From positions 1-20,100 of the forward strand of contig CALVXV010000010.1 of assembly GCA_944371685.1 (NCBI GenBank): a DNA stretch of 20,100 bases. Reading direction: 5' to 3'. Positions 6,677-14,701 of the stretch are shown one piece after another. Under the pieces are notes generated by a model. That model worked only from the letters and a program-made list of their open reading frames with translations, searched no databases and was not told the origin of the DNA. The stretch comes from an uncultured Bacilli bacterium. Lineage in GTDB: Bacteria; Bacillota_I; Bacilli_A; RF39; UBA660. The position numbers were made by a program, and so were the translations under genes. Position 1 is the stretch's first letter, and the number at the start of each line of letters is the position of its first letter.

Positions 6677-7864
6677 GTGATAGAAAGAAACGAGTATTTA
6701 GATGAACTTAAAAGGTGGAAAGATAAAGATTTAATAAAAGTAATAACTGGAATAAGGAGATGCGGTAAATCTACTTTATTTGAACTTTTTATAGATTATT
6801 TGAAACAAAATGGAGTAAAGGATGATCACATTATATCAATTAACTTAGAATCTCCTGAGTATGATTTTAGGGGCTATAAAGAACTTTATGATTATGTTAA
6901 TGAGAAGATAAAAGATAATAATATGTATTATGTATTTTTGGATGAGGTACAAGTTGTAGAAAAATTCGAGAAAGCGGTTGATGGATTATATATAAAGAAA
7001 AATGTTGACGAATATATAACTGGTTCGAATGCTTATCTTTTATCTGGTGAACTTGCAACTTTACTTTCTGGTAGATATATAGAAATTAAGATGTTACCTT
7101 TATCTTTTAAAGAGTATGCAAATTATTATAAAACTGAAGGTGATGAAAAATTATATTTAAAATATGTAAATAGTAGTTCTATGCCTTATGCTTTAAAATT
7201 AGATAGGCAAGATGAAATAGATAAATATTTGGATAGTATTTATAATACAATAATTGTTAAAGATATTGCTTTAAGAAAAAAAATATCTGATACTGGAGTG
7301 CTTAGAAGTATATCCGAGTTTATGTTTGCTAGTGTTGGTAATTTATTATCAGTAAAGAAAATTGCTGATACTTTAACTTCAAATGGTAGATCAATTTCTG
7401 TTCATACTGTGGAAAGTTATTTAAATTCACTTGTAGAAAGTTTTATTTTTAATAAGGTGTCTAGGTATGATATAAAAGGGAAGCAGTATTTACAAAGTGG
7501 TGATAAATATTATGCTACTGATATTACGATGAGATATGCTTTGCTTGGTAGAAAAAATATTGATTTAGGCCATGTTTTAGAAAATATAGTATATTTGGAA
7601 CTGTTAAGAAGGGGATATAAGATTTATGTTGGTAAATTTGGCAATAAAGAAATAGATTTTGTGGCAGAAAATAGTAAAGGTATACAATATTTTCAAGTAG
7701 CTTATACAGTAAGAGACGAGAAAACTTTGGAAAGAGAGCTTTCAGCCCTAGAGTCTATAAATGATCATTACCCTAAATTTATATTAACTATGGATGTTGA
7801 TCCTGAAGTAGATTATAATGGAATAAGAAAAATAAATGTACTTGATTGGTTACTTGATAAGTAG
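6677..7864 (+). CDS. AAA_14/DUF4143-family ATPase
   Basis: The 395-residue protein belongs to a widespread family of P-loop ATPases with a C-terminal DUF4143 domain, often found in accessory regions and of unsettled function. It has Walker A GIRRCGKST (25-33), Walker B YVFLDE (85-90), a sensor segment TGSNAYLLSGELATLLSGR (115-133), a helical or winged-helix middle (about 210-265), and a C-terminal nuclease-like fold with EIDF (325-328) and a following FQVAY strand (339-343). The canonical PD-(D/E)xK lysine is not clear there, so nuclease activity is doubtful. The GTG start at 6677 is chosen because AGGTGAT precedes it by five bases and no in-frame ATG competes. The gene sits alone in a segment bounded by direct repeats inside an otherwise conserved ribosomal-protein neighbourhood, which suggests acquisition. 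Confidence 0.9.
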   Translation: MIERNEYLDELKRWKDKDLIKVITGIRRCGKSTLFELFIDYLKQNGVKDDHIISINLESPEYDFRGYKELYDYVNEKIKDNNMYYVFLDEVQVVEKFEKAVDGLYIKKNVDEYITGSNAYLLSGELATLLSGRYIEIKMLPLSFKEYANYYKTEGDEKLYLKYVNSSSMPYALKLDRQDEIDKYLDSIYNTIIVKDIALRKKISDTGVLRSISEFMFASVGNLLSVKKIADTLTSNGRSISVHTVESYLNSLVESFIFNKVSRYDIKGKQYLQSGDKYYATDITMRYALLGRKNIDLGHVLENIVYLELLRRGYKIYVGKFGNKEIDFVAENSKGIQYFQVAYTVRDEKTLERELSALESINDHYPKFILTMDVDPEVDYNGIRKINVLDWLLDK

Positions 7865-8112
7865 TATTAATAGAGTCTTAGATTATGCATAAAAAATAGA
7901 TTTGATGAGTATATAGAAAATTTTAAAATTGATAATTAGGTTAAAAAATGCAATAAGGCATTAGTAGATAATTATAAAATAAGATATATTAAATGGATTA
8001 AGAAGATATAAAATAATGATTTACTTACTTATGGCTGTAATATTTTGCTCAATTGCAAAGACAAATGCAATTTTATTGGTTGTATTTGGTTTTACTTTCA
8101 CTTTTAATCATA
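7865..8112. other. Gene-poor stretch between the ATPase gene and rplM
   Basis: This stretch is very A-rich. The only open frame of note runs from 8016 to 8117 (33 codons) and would encode a hydrophobic peptide beginning MIYLLMAVIF and ending FNHK, with its stop in the right direct repeat. No good ribosome binding site precedes it, so it is either a remnant or chance. I see no terminator with a strong stem after the ATPase gene. Confidence 0.4.
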
Positions 8113-8150
8113 AATGAGATTAAAAAACGTATAATTTTATTGACTTTTGA
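8113..8150 (+). repeat. 38-bp direct repeat, right copy, containing the rplM -35 box
   Basis: This copy differs from bases 6376-6413 at only two positions (the 15th and 17th). It carries TTGACT (8140-8145), used as the -35 box of rplM. The simplest reading is that this is the native sequence and the left copy arose when the intervening segment was gained. Confidence 0.85.
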
Positions 8151-8168
8151 TACCTTTTTTACTATAAT
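8140..8168 (+). promoter_or_regulatory. Promoter of rplM-rpsI
   Basis: TTGACT (8140-8145), a 17-bp spacer and TATAAT (8163-8168) form a near-consensus promoter. Transcription should start near 8175, giving a leader of about 70 nt before the rplM start. Confidence 0.8.
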
Positions 8169-8186
8169 TAATACTGGTACATTTAT

Positions 8187-8240
8187 TTATCCCACATGCG
8201 TGAGTCTTGGGAAAACTTACGAATGTTATGGAGAAAGGAA
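8187..8240 (+). ncRNA. Structured rplM leader, probable L13 autoregulatory RNA
   Basis: CCCA (8191-8194) can pair with TGGG (8208-8211), while CGTGAGT (8199-8205) can pair with ACTTACG (8215-8221), extended by CAT (8195-8197) with ATG (8223-8225). The helices interleave, forming a pseudoknot. In Bacillota the L13 operon is known to carry a conserved leader thought to mediate feedback by the ribosomal protein. Position and foldability support such a role here. I have not matched it to a consensus model. Confidence 0.6.
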
Positions 8241-8247
8241 AGTAAAA

Positions 8248-8679
8248 ATGAGAACATACATGCAAAGAAAAGAAGATGTCACTAGACATTGGTATGTTGT
8301 GGATGCTGAAGGACAAACTTTAGGTCGTTTGGCTACTAAAGTAGCAACTGTTTTGAGAGGAAAACATAAACCTACTTATACTCCACATATTGATGGTGGT
8401 GATTATGTTATCGTAGTAAATGCTAATAAGGTAGTTCTTACTGGTAACAAATTAAATGATAAGATATATTATAATCACAGTAGATATACTGGTGGTTTAC
8501 GTGAGAGAACAGCTAAAGAGATGATTGAAAATTATCCAGTTGAAATGATTGAAAGAGCTGTTAAAGGTATGCTTCCAAAAGGAAGATTAGGTAGACAAAT
8601 GTATAAAAAATTATTTGTATATGCAGAAGGAAATCATCCACATAGTGCTCAACAACCTATTGAGCTTAAAGTGGACTAG
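8248..8679 (+). CDS. rplM: 50S ribosomal protein L13
   Basis: The 143-residue protein is the large-subunit protein L13, an early assembly protein binding 23S rRNA. Hallmarks are WYVVDAEGQTLGRLAT near the N-terminus (15-30), HIDGGDYVIVVNA (47-59), HSRYTGG (76-82), the MLPKGRLGRQ box, and a C-terminal YAEGNHPHSAQQP. The open frame extends 195 bases upstream, but the ATG at 8248 is right: it gives the normal L13 N-terminus, follows GAGAAAGGA, and the extension runs through the promoter and leader. It is co-transcribed with rpsI 11 bases downstream. Confidence 0.98.
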   Translation: MRTYMQRKEDVTRHWYVVDAEGQTLGRLATKVATVLRGKHKPTYTPHIDGGDYVIVVNANKVVLTGNKLNDKIYYNHSRYTGGLRERTAKEMIENYPVEMIERAVKGMLPKGRLGRQMYKKLFVYAEGNHPHSAQQPIELKVD

Positions 8680-8690
8680 GAGGTTTGTAA

Positions 8691-9104
8691 ATGGCTGAAA
8701 GAAAATTTTGTGGAACTGGTCGTAGAAAAGCATCTGTTGCTAGAGTACAAATGGTACCTGGAAATGGAACTATTACTGTAAATGGTAGAGATGTTAGAGA
8801 CTTTTTCCCTTATGAAACAAATATTATGGATTTAATGCAACCTTTAGTTGCAACAAATAATGAAAATACATTTGATATAACAGTTAAAGTTAATGGTGGC
8901 GGATTTACAGGACAAACTGGTGCTATTCGTTTAGGTATTACTAGAGCTTTACTTCTTTATGATAAAGATAATGAAGGTAAAGAAGATAGTTATAGAAAAA
9001 CTTTAAAAAGAGCTGGTTTTGTAACTCGTGATTCTAGGGTTAAAGAAAGAAAGAAACCTGGTCTTAAAGGTGCACGTAGAGCTCCACAATTCTCAAAGAG
9101 ATAA
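8691..9104 (+). CDS. rpsI: 30S ribosomal protein S9
   Basis: The 137-residue protein is the small-subunit protein S9, whose C-terminal tail reaches the P-site tRNA. Family motifs include FCGTGRRKASVARV (6-19), ITVNGR, GGGFTGQTGAIRLGITRAL and the terminal KKPGLKGARRAPQFSKR, ending with the conserved Lys-Arg. Its ribosome binding site TAGGAGGT (8677-8684) overlaps the rplM stop codon, giving tight coupling. A strong terminator follows 16 bases after the stop, closing the operon. Confidence 0.98.
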   Translation: MAERKFCGTGRRKASVARVQMVPGNGTITVNGRDVRDFFPYETNIMDLMQPLVATNNENTFDITVKVNGGGFTGQTGAIRLGITRALLLYDKDNEGKEDSYRKTLKRAGFVTRDSRVKERKKPGLKGARRAPQFSKR

Positions 9105-9119
9105 TATATTTTATCAAGC

Positions 9120-9144
9120 AAACTCCCTTTTGGGAGTTTTTTTG
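9120..9144 (+). terminator. Intrinsic terminator of rplM-rpsI
   Basis: AAACTCCC (9120-9127) pairs with GGGAGTTT (9132-9139) around TTTT, with four further T residues and a G after the stem. It is a textbook rho-independent terminator. Confidence 0.93.
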
Positions 9145-9224
9145 GACGAAAAGTAATATATTTTAAAGATAGTTAATAATGTGTCAAAAAATATGTCAAG
9201 TGTTTATTCTTTTAGTTTTTTATA

Positions 9225-9253
9225 TTGTTAAATTTTGGATATATTCATATAAT
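9225..9253 (+). promoter_or_regulatory. Promoter candidate for a short terminated transcript
   Basis: TTGTTA (9225-9230) and TATAAT (9248-9253) are spaced by 17 bp. Transcription would begin near 9260, immediately before the GTTGGAAA hairpin arm. Confidence 0.55.
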
Positions 9254-9259
9254 TATAGT

Positions 9260-9316
9260 ATAAGGTTGGAAACAATAGGGGCTGGCAGACGCCAATTCAA
9301 ATTTCCAACTTTTTTG
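9260..9316 (+). ncRNA. Candidate small RNA or terminated leader of about 55 nt
   Basis: The outer stem pairs GTTGGAAA (9265-9272) with TTTCCAAC (9302-9309), followed by six T residues. Inside, TGGC (9283-9286) pairs with GCCA (9291-9294) around AGAC. The G-rich linker and the C/A-rich strand opposite could form further contacts. A promoter lies just upstream, so the element is a complete promoter-structure-terminator unit. I do not recognise it as a known RNA family. It could be a small RNA, or a leader attenuating the methyltransferase operon that starts 70 bases later. Confidence 0.5.
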
Positions 9317-9344
9317 TGTTGAATTTTTAGAAATTGTCAGATTA

Positions 9345-9353
9345 TGATATACT
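9345..9353 (+). promoter_or_regulatory. Extended -10 promoter of the methyltransferase operon
   Basis: TG (9345-9346), one base and TATACT (9348-9353) form an extended -10 element without a clear -35. It lies downstream of the hairpin unit at 9260-9316, so the operon need not depend on read-through. Confidence 0.5.
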
Positions 9354-9389
9354 ATTTAATGAATATATTGAAAAGTTGTGGTGATATAT

Positions 9390-10271
9390 ATGCTTAAAAT
9401 TAGTGATAAATGGATAGATTATGAGTGTTTAGATGCTGGTAATGGTGAGAAATTAGAAAGATGGGGTAATGTTATTTTAAGAAGGCCAGAACCACAAGCT
9501 ATGTGGGAGATGGATTTTAATGATGATTGGGAAAAAATAGATGGATTTTATCATCGTTCTAATAAAGGCGGTGGATATTGGGAGTTTAAAAATAAATTAC
9601 CGGAGTTTTGGACGGTTAAATATAAGGATTTAACTTTTAAAGTTACACCGACTAATTTTAAACATACGGGTTTGTTTCCTGAGCAAGCGACTAATTGGGA
9701 TTTTATGATGGATAAAATTAAAAAAGCTATTTCTAAAGGTAAAGAAGTAAAGGTACTTAATTTATTTGCTTATACTGGAGCAGCAAGTATGGCTTGTAGT
9801 AAGGCTGGAGCTTCGGTTGTTCAAGTAGATGCTTCAAAAGGTATGACAATGTGGGCTAAAGAAAATAGAGATTTATGTGGTTTAACTGATAATAATATTA
9901 GATTTATTGTTGATGATTGTTTAAAATTTGTGGAGAGAGAATATAGACGTGGTCATAAATACGATGGTATTGTTATGGATCCAACTAGTTATGGTAGGGG
10001 TCCTAATAAAGAGGTTTGGAAGTTTGAAAAAAATATGGCTGTTTTATTGGAGGCATGTTTAAAAATACTTAGTGATGAACCATTGTTTTTACTTATTAAT
10101 GCTTATACAACTGGTATTAGTAATATAGTTTTGGCAAACATGCTTAAGGTTATGATGTTACCAATTTATCCGAATGGAACAGTAACATCTGGTGAAGTTG
10201 GGCTTCCAATTACGAAGGATAATATGATATTGCCATGTGGAATATATGGGAGATGGGAAAGTAATGATTAA
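9390..10271 (+). CDS. Class I SAM-dependent methyltransferase, probably acting on rRNA
   Basis: The 293-residue protein has the RlmI/RlmK-like class I methyltransferase fold that transfers a methyl group from S-adenosylmethionine to rRNA. Motif I reads LNLFAYTGAAS (123-133), an acidic residue after strand 2 sits in VVQVDAS, and the catalytic region is MDPTSYGRGP (196-205), resembling the DPPxxxRG motif of rRNA methyltransferases. The N-terminus (1-100) is a separate RNA-binding-type domain, shorter than a PUA-fused RlmI. The ATG at 9390 follows GTGGTGA (9378-9384) by five bases; an upstream GTG at 9378 falls inside that site. It overlaps the pseudouridine synthase start by 8 bases, and the pairing supports an rRNA-modification role. 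The exact target is unknown. Confidence 0.87.
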   Translation: MLKISDKWIDYECLDAGNGEKLERWGNVILRRPEPQAMWEMDFNDDWEKIDGFYHRSNKGGGYWEFKNKLPEFWTVKYKDLTFKVTPTNFKHTGLFPEQATNWDFMMDKIKKAISKGKEVKVLNLFAYTGAASMACSKAGASVVQVDASKGMTMWAKENRDLCGLTDNNIRFIVDDCLKFVEREYRRGHKYDGIVMDPTSYGRGPNKEVWKFEKNMAVLLEACLKILSDEPLFLLINAYTTGISNIVLANMLKVMMLPIYPNGTVTSGEVGLPITKDNMILPCGIYGRWESND

Positions 10272-10917
10272 TATTATTTATGAAGATAATCATTTGTTAG
10301 TGGTTGAAAAGCCAATTAATGTTCCTGTACAGGGGGATAAAAGTGGTGATGAGGATTTACTAACGATGCTGAAGAAGTATTTGAAGGAAAAATATAATAA
10401 ACCTGGGGATGTATATTTGGGTTTAGTACATAGACTTGATAGACCAGTTGGTGGTGTGATGGTTTTTGCTAAGACTTCAAAAGCGGCTAAGCGACTTTCT
10501 AAGCAAGTGCAGAAGCATGAGATGAAAAAAATATATATGGCGGTTATAGAAGGTAAGGTAAGTGATAGTGGGACTTTTATTGATAAATTAAAGAAAGATG
10601 AAAAGACTAATATAACTAAAGTGAGTGATGATGGTAAAGAGGCAGAGCTTAGTTATGATTTAATTGGTTTTATTAATAATTTGTCTTTGGTTCGTATTAG
10701 TTTGAAAACTGGACGGAGTCATCAAATTAGAGTGCAGTTTGCATCTAGGAAAATACCTCTTTATGGTGACCAGAAGTATAATCCTAATGCGGTTAAAGAT
10801 CAGATTGCTTTGTTTGCGTCTAAACTTGAGTTTAAGCATCCAGTTACTAAAGAAATTATGAGTTTTGAATTACCATTACCTGAACGTTATCCGTTTACTT
10901 TATTTAAAAGTTTTTAA
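10264..10917 (+). CDS. RluA-family pseudouridine synthase
   Basis: The 217-residue protein is an RNA pseudouridine synthase of the RluA family, which isomerises uridine in 23S rRNA or tRNA. The catalytic motif HRLDRPVGGVMVF carries the essential Asp, and TGRSHQIRVQF plus YGDQKY are the other family signatures. It lacks an N-terminal S4 domain, as do the shorter RluA members. The ATG at 10264 overlaps the preceding stop by 8 bases, and MINIIYEDNHLLVVEKP is the typical N-terminus. An earlier ATG at 10237 would add residues that do not fit the family. No strong ribosome binding site is seen, so translation is probably coupled to the methyltransferase gene. Confidence 0.93.
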   Translation: MINIIYEDNHLLVVEKPINVPVQGDKSGDEDLLTMLKKYLKEKYNKPGDVYLGLVHRLDRPVGGVMVFAKTSKAAKRLSKQVQKHEMKKIYMAVIEGKVSDSGTFIDKLKKDEKTNITKVSDDGKEAELSYDLIGFINNLSLVRISLKTGRSHQIRVQFASRKIPLYGDQKYNPNAVKDQIALFASKLEFKHPVTKEIMSFELPLPERYPFTLFKSF

Positions 10918-10930
10918 ATGAGGGATAAAT

Positions 10931-11590
10931 ATGAAGAAATTAAAAAATGTTATTATTGTCATAGTGATTTTAATTTTAATGTTGTGGATTGTAGTGGCTT
11001 TTTTTAGAAAATCTAATTTAATGCCAGTTAAAGGACAACTAGAAAAGATAAATTTAAATAATGTTAATAAGTTAATGATTATTTCACATCCTGGTGATGA
11101 GAGTGTTTGGGGTGGAGTTCATTTACTTTCTGATAATTATTTAGTAGTTTGTATATCTTGTGGCTATAATAAGGATAAGACAGATTATTTTTTAAAAGCT
11201 TTACAATATAGTGGAGATTATAGTGTAATGATGGGATATTCTGATAGATTGTATTTACGCCGTGATTATAAAAATATTAAAAAACAATTAAAATATGTTT
11301 TACATTATAAGAAGTGGAGTGAGGTTATTACACACAATCCTGATGGTGAGTATGGTAATTATCAACATAAGCAGATAAATAGGATTTTAAATGAACTTGG
11401 TGTTAGTAATCTTTATTATTTTGGAAAGTATTATAAAGAAGATGAACTTGATGAGTTAGATAAAGAGACAACTTTGGATGGTCATTTAATTAGTAAAAAA
11501 ATTAAGATGGTTAAGAAATATGATGGGATATATGATGATTATAGACATATGTTACCATTTGAGGATTGGACAGGAGCAAGTAAATGGTAA
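10931..11590 (+). CDS. Membrane-anchored PIG-L/LmbE deacetylase-like protein with altered active site
   Basis: The 219-residue protein has one N-terminal membrane segment (about 6-24) and a domain facing outward by the usual topology. The domain resembles the PIG-L/LmbE zinc deacetylases that remove N-acetyl groups from GlcNAc-containing sugars. The signature AHPDDE reads SHPGDE (52-57): His53 and Asp56, the likely zinc ligands, remain, but the first Asp, the general base in characterised members such as MshB, is Gly55. THNPDGEYGNYQHKQ (134-148) matches the second motif, with His135 and the third zinc ligand His146. The ribosome binding site GAGGGAT precedes the ATG. It overlaps the YfhO-like gene by 7 bases, suggesting joint action on a glycan or glycolipid. 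Activity is uncertain because of the Gly. Confidence 0.82.
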   Translation: MKKLKNVIIVIVILILMLWIVVAFFRKSNLMPVKGQLEKINLNNVNKLMIISHPGDESVWGGVHLLSDNYLVVCISCGYNKDKTDYFLKALQYSGDYSVMMGYSDRLYLRRDYKNIKKQLKYVLHYKKWSEVITHNPDGEYGNYQHKQINRILNELGVSNLYYFGKYYKEDELDELDKETTLDGHLISKKIKMVKKYDGIYDDYRHMLPFEDWTGASKW

Positions 11591-14106
11591 AGTTAAATAG
11601 GAAAGATAAAGTTAATGTTTTTATAGTTATTTTAATTTATTTAGGAATTGCTTTGTTAATTACACATGGAGAATATGTATTTGGCTCGAAAACAGATTGG
11701 AGTTTTCAACATATGGCATTTCCTGAATATTTTAGGATGCTTTTTTATAAAACTTATGATATTTTTCCTGATTTTGCTTTGAATATTGGTGGTGGGCAAA
11801 ATATATATTATTTTGCCTATTATGGTTTATTAAGTCCTATCTTATTAATTTCTTATTTACTTCCGTTTATACCAATGGATTTTTATATGATTTTTGTTAT
11901 TTTATTGGTTGGAGTTATTTCTATTTATTTATTTTATGTATGGATTAAAGGCTTTAATTTTTCTAGTGGTTTATGTTTTGTTTTAACTCTTTTATTTGCA
12001 ATGGCGGGGCCGTTATTATTTCATAGTCATAGACATATTATGTTTATTAATTATATGCCATTTTTACTTTTAGGTTTGATAGGGGTTAGAAGATATTTTT
12101 CTAACGGTTATAAGGGTTTAATGGTGATTAGTATATTTTTAATGATAATGACTAGTTATTATTATAGTGTTGGTGGAATATTATGTTTAACTGTATATGG
12201 TGTTTTTGAATATTTAAAAGTTAATGAGAAATTTGATTTAAAAGATTTTATTAAAAATGGTGTTAAATTTGCTTTGCTTGTTATTTTAGGTGTTTTGATG
12301 GCTGGGGTAATTTTATTGCCAGTGATATATGCGCTTATGAATGGCCGAGGCGAGAGTTTTGGTGGTGTTTCATTATTGGAGGCTTTAACACCTAATATAA
12401 ATTTGAATTTTTTACTTTATAAGGCTTATTCAGTTGGATTGCTTGGAATTACTTTTTTAGCAATTATTTATTTAATTTTTATGAATAAGGAGAAAAGATT
12501 TTTAGGAATTGTTTTATCATTGATGATTATTTGTCCAATTTTTGTATATGTTTTGAATGGGGCTTTGTATTTAGATGGTAAAGCTTTGATTCCATTTTTA
12601 CCTTTATATGTTTTAGCTACAGGTTTTTTTCTAAGGGAAATTTTGAATTTTAATGTTAATTTTAAAGTAGTATTTTTAACGATGATTATTTCTATTGTCT
12701 GGATATATTTAGATAATAATAGTTTAAGATTGTATTTTACTTTGGAATGTATTTTAATTTTAGTTATTTTAGGTTTATATAATAAATTTAAAAAGAAATT
12801 AATTTTATTTATTCCTATTTCTGTTTTAAGTATATTAATTTGTATGGGGGTTAATTTTAGTGATAGTTTGATTAGTATAGTGGAATATAAAAAACAAAAT
12901 GATCCTCAGCTAGAGGAGATTATGGATGATATTGCTGATAGTGATAAGGGAGTTTACCGGACGGCAATTAGTTTAAAGGCTTCTAGCGAGACAGTAAATA
13001 TGCTTGAGAATATTAATGAGAATTTGGTGACGCTGTATTCATCAACTTATAATACTGCTTATAGTGATTTTTTCTATGATTTTAATAATAATAGAGCTTT
13101 TAGAAATATGTTTATTACTAGTGAGAATGATAATAGTTTGTTTGAAAGTTATATGGGTGTTAAGTATTTGGTGACTGATAAAGAGGCACCAAGAGGATAT
13201 AAGCTTTGGAAAAGATATGATGATTATACTGTTTATATTAATGAAAATACTTTGCCTTTAGGTTATGCGACTGATAGAGTGATTAGTAAGAATGATTATA
13301 ATGAATTAGATTATCCAAATGATGTTTTGGCTTTAATTGGTAATGTGGTAGCGGATAAGGGAGAATATAAATATGATGAGTTAGTTACTAAATTATCATT
13401 GAATTTGACAGATGGCGATAATGATAATATCAATTTAGAAGATTACAAAGACGGATATAAAGTGAGTGTGAAAAGTAACGATGGTGAGAGTTTAAAGATT
13501 AAACTTGATGATAGTTCTAATCAGAAAATTTATTTACTTAGATTTAAGGTGGAAAAACCTCAAAGTTGTAAACTGGGTGATACTACTATTACAGTTAATG
13601 GTGTGAAAAATAAACTTACATGTAAGAGTTGGAAGTATTTTAATAGTAATTATACTTTTGATTATACGATATCTAGTAATGATAATATTGATTATTTAGA
13701 TATTAATTTTTCAAAGGGAACACATTATATTAGTAAAATTGAATTTTACAGTTTAGATTATGAAAAATTTATTAGTAGTTTGTCTAGTGTTGATGAGTTT
13801 GAAATAGATGAGGCTAGTGGTGATAAAATTAGTGGTAATATAGAGGTTAGTAATGATGGATATTTTAATTTATCTATTCCATATGATCAAGGGTTTAAAA
13901 TTAAGGTTGATGGCAAAGAAATAGATTATGAAAAGGTTAATAAAGCTTTTATTGGTTTTCCAATAAATAAAGGTAGACATTATATTGAAGTTGAGTATAA
14001 TGCGCCTAATGCATTATTTGGCAAGATAGTAAGTTTAATTAGTTTTGGTATATTTATTATAGTTTTACTTTATGATAGGTATGTTAGGAGGAAGGCTAAT
14101 GAATAA
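11584..14106 (+). CDS. YfhO-like polytopic membrane protein, probable GT-C glycosyltransferase
   Basis: The 840-residue protein has about a dozen hydrophobic segments in residues 10-425, a large outward-facing domain (about 430-810) and a final membrane helix (about 810-830) before a basic tail (DRYVRRKANE). The first outer loop carries acidic residues (GEYVFGSKTDWSFQH, 29-43), the usual location of the GT-C catalytic Asp/Glu. This matches the YfhO family, linked in Bacillus and Listeria to glycosylation of wall or lipoteichoic acids using lipid-linked sugars. The C-terminal soluble domain looks beta-rich, with a segment (KVDGKEIDYEKVNKAFIGF) typical of this family. The start follows AGGAG by seven bases and overlaps the upstream gene. 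The family is fairly confident; donor and acceptor are not known. Confidence 0.85.
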   Translation: MVKLNRKDKVNVFIVILIYLGIALLITHGEYVFGSKTDWSFQHMAFPEYFRMLFYKTYDIFPDFALNIGGGQNIYYFAYYGLLSPILLISYLLPFIPMDFYMIFVILLVGVISIYLFYVWIKGFNFSSGLCFVLTLLFAMAGPLLFHSHRHIMFINYMPFLLLGLIGVRRYFSNGYKGLMVISIFLMIMTSYYYSVGGILCLTVYGVFEYLKVNEKFDLKDFIKNGVKFALLVILGVLMAGVILLPVIYALMNGRGESFGGVSLLEALTPNINLNFLLYKAYSVGLLGITFLAIIYLIFMNKEKRFLGIVLSLMIICPIFVYVLNGALYLDGKALIPFLPLYVLATGFFLREILNFNVNFKVVFLTMIISIVWIYLDNNSLRLYFTLECILILVILGLYNKFKKKLILFIPISVLSILICMGVNFSDSLISIVEYKKQNDPQLEEIMDDIADSDKGVYRTAISLKASSETVNMLENINENLVTLYSSTYNTAYSDFFYDFNNNRAFRNMFITSENDNSLFESYMGVKYLVTDKEAPRGYKLWKRYDDYTVYINENTLPLGYATDRVISKNDYNELDYPNDVLALIGNVVADKGEYKYDELVTKLSLNLTDGDNDNINLEDYKDGYKVSVKSNDGESLKIKLDDSSNQKIYLLRFKVEKPQSCKLGDTTITVNGVKNKLTCKSWKYFNSNYTFDYTISSNDNIDYLDINFSKGTHYISKIEFYSLDYEKFISSLSSVDEFEIDEASGDKISGNIEVSNDGYFNLSIPYDQGFKIKVDGKEIDYEKVNKAFIGFPINKGRHYIEVEYNAPNALFGKIVSLISFGIFIIVLLYDRYVRRKANE

Positions 14107-14701
14107 AGGTCAATTGTTAGTAGTGAATGTTAAAGAAAAACCTTATACAATGAAAATTTTTGATGATGGAAAGTTAATTAGAGAAATAGATGAGGTTTGG
14201 ATAGGGAAAAATGGGGTGACTTCATTTGATGATGCAATAGAAGGTGATTATAAAACACCATTAGGTTTATATAATTTAGGGGTAGGTTTTGGAATGCATG
14301 ATTTAGATATTCATTATCCTTATTTTAAAGTTCACGATAACGATTATTGGGTTGATGATTATAAGTCTTGTCATTATAATTATATGGTTAGAATTGGTGA
14401 AGATATTGATAATTTTGGTTATTCTTATATTATTAGTGAGAATGAAAAAGATTTTGTTTCGGCTGAACATTTAAAAGATTACGAGATGCAGTATGAGTAT
14501 GCGGTGTTTATCGAATTTAATAGTTGCGGACAAATTGATGAAAATGGTAATGGAAATAAAAAAGGTTCGGCGATATTTTTACATTGCTTTGGCACTAAGG
14601 GCTATACTGGTGGGTGTGTAGCGGTAGCTAGAGAAAATATGGAATTTATAATGCGTTTTTTAGATAGAGAAAAATGTCCAAAAATATTGATAACGAAATA
14701 A
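14099..14701 (+). CDS. YkuD-type L,D-transpeptidase
   Basis: The 200-residue protein has the YkuD catalytic fold, which makes or exchanges 3-3 crosslinks in peptidoglycan or attaches proteins to it. Motifs visible are GDYKTPLGLYNLG (about 49-61), a YPY...DDYKSCHYN segment, and the catalytic block IFLHCFGTKGYTGGCVAV with His162 and Cys173. The ATG at 14099 follows AGGAGG (14086-14091) by seven bases and overlaps the upstream stop; the open frame's earlier ATG at 14072 would put that site inside the coding region. No signal peptide or membrane helix is visible, unusual for an enzyme whose substrate is outside, so it may be exported another way or act on cytosolic precursors. It closes the operon, with a terminator at its stop codon. 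Confidence 0.88.
   Translation: MNKGQLLVVNVKEKPYTMKIFDDGKLIREIDEVWIGKNGVTSFDDAIEGDYKTPLGLYNLGVGFGMHDLDIHYPYFKVHDNDYWVDDYKSCHYNYMVRIGEDIDNFGYSYIISENEKDFVSAEHLKDYEMQYEYAVFIEFNSCGQIDENGNGNKKGSAIFLHCFGTKGYTGGCVAVARENMEFIMRFLDREKCPKILITK

Noticed and set aside
8016..8117. 33-codon hydrophobic open frame before rplM, considered as a small membrane protein or remnant of ecfT
   Set aside because: No good ribosome binding site, and far too short to match an EcfT signature; it is mentioned only in the description of the stretch.
6376..8150. Insertion sequence or transposon bounded by the direct repeats
   Set aside because: No transposase, terminal inverted repeats or integrase is visible, and 38 bp is too long for a usual target duplication.
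8053..8247. 65-residue N-terminal extension of L13
   Set aside because: It would translate through the promoter and structured leader; the normal L13 start with its own ribosome binding site is at 8248.
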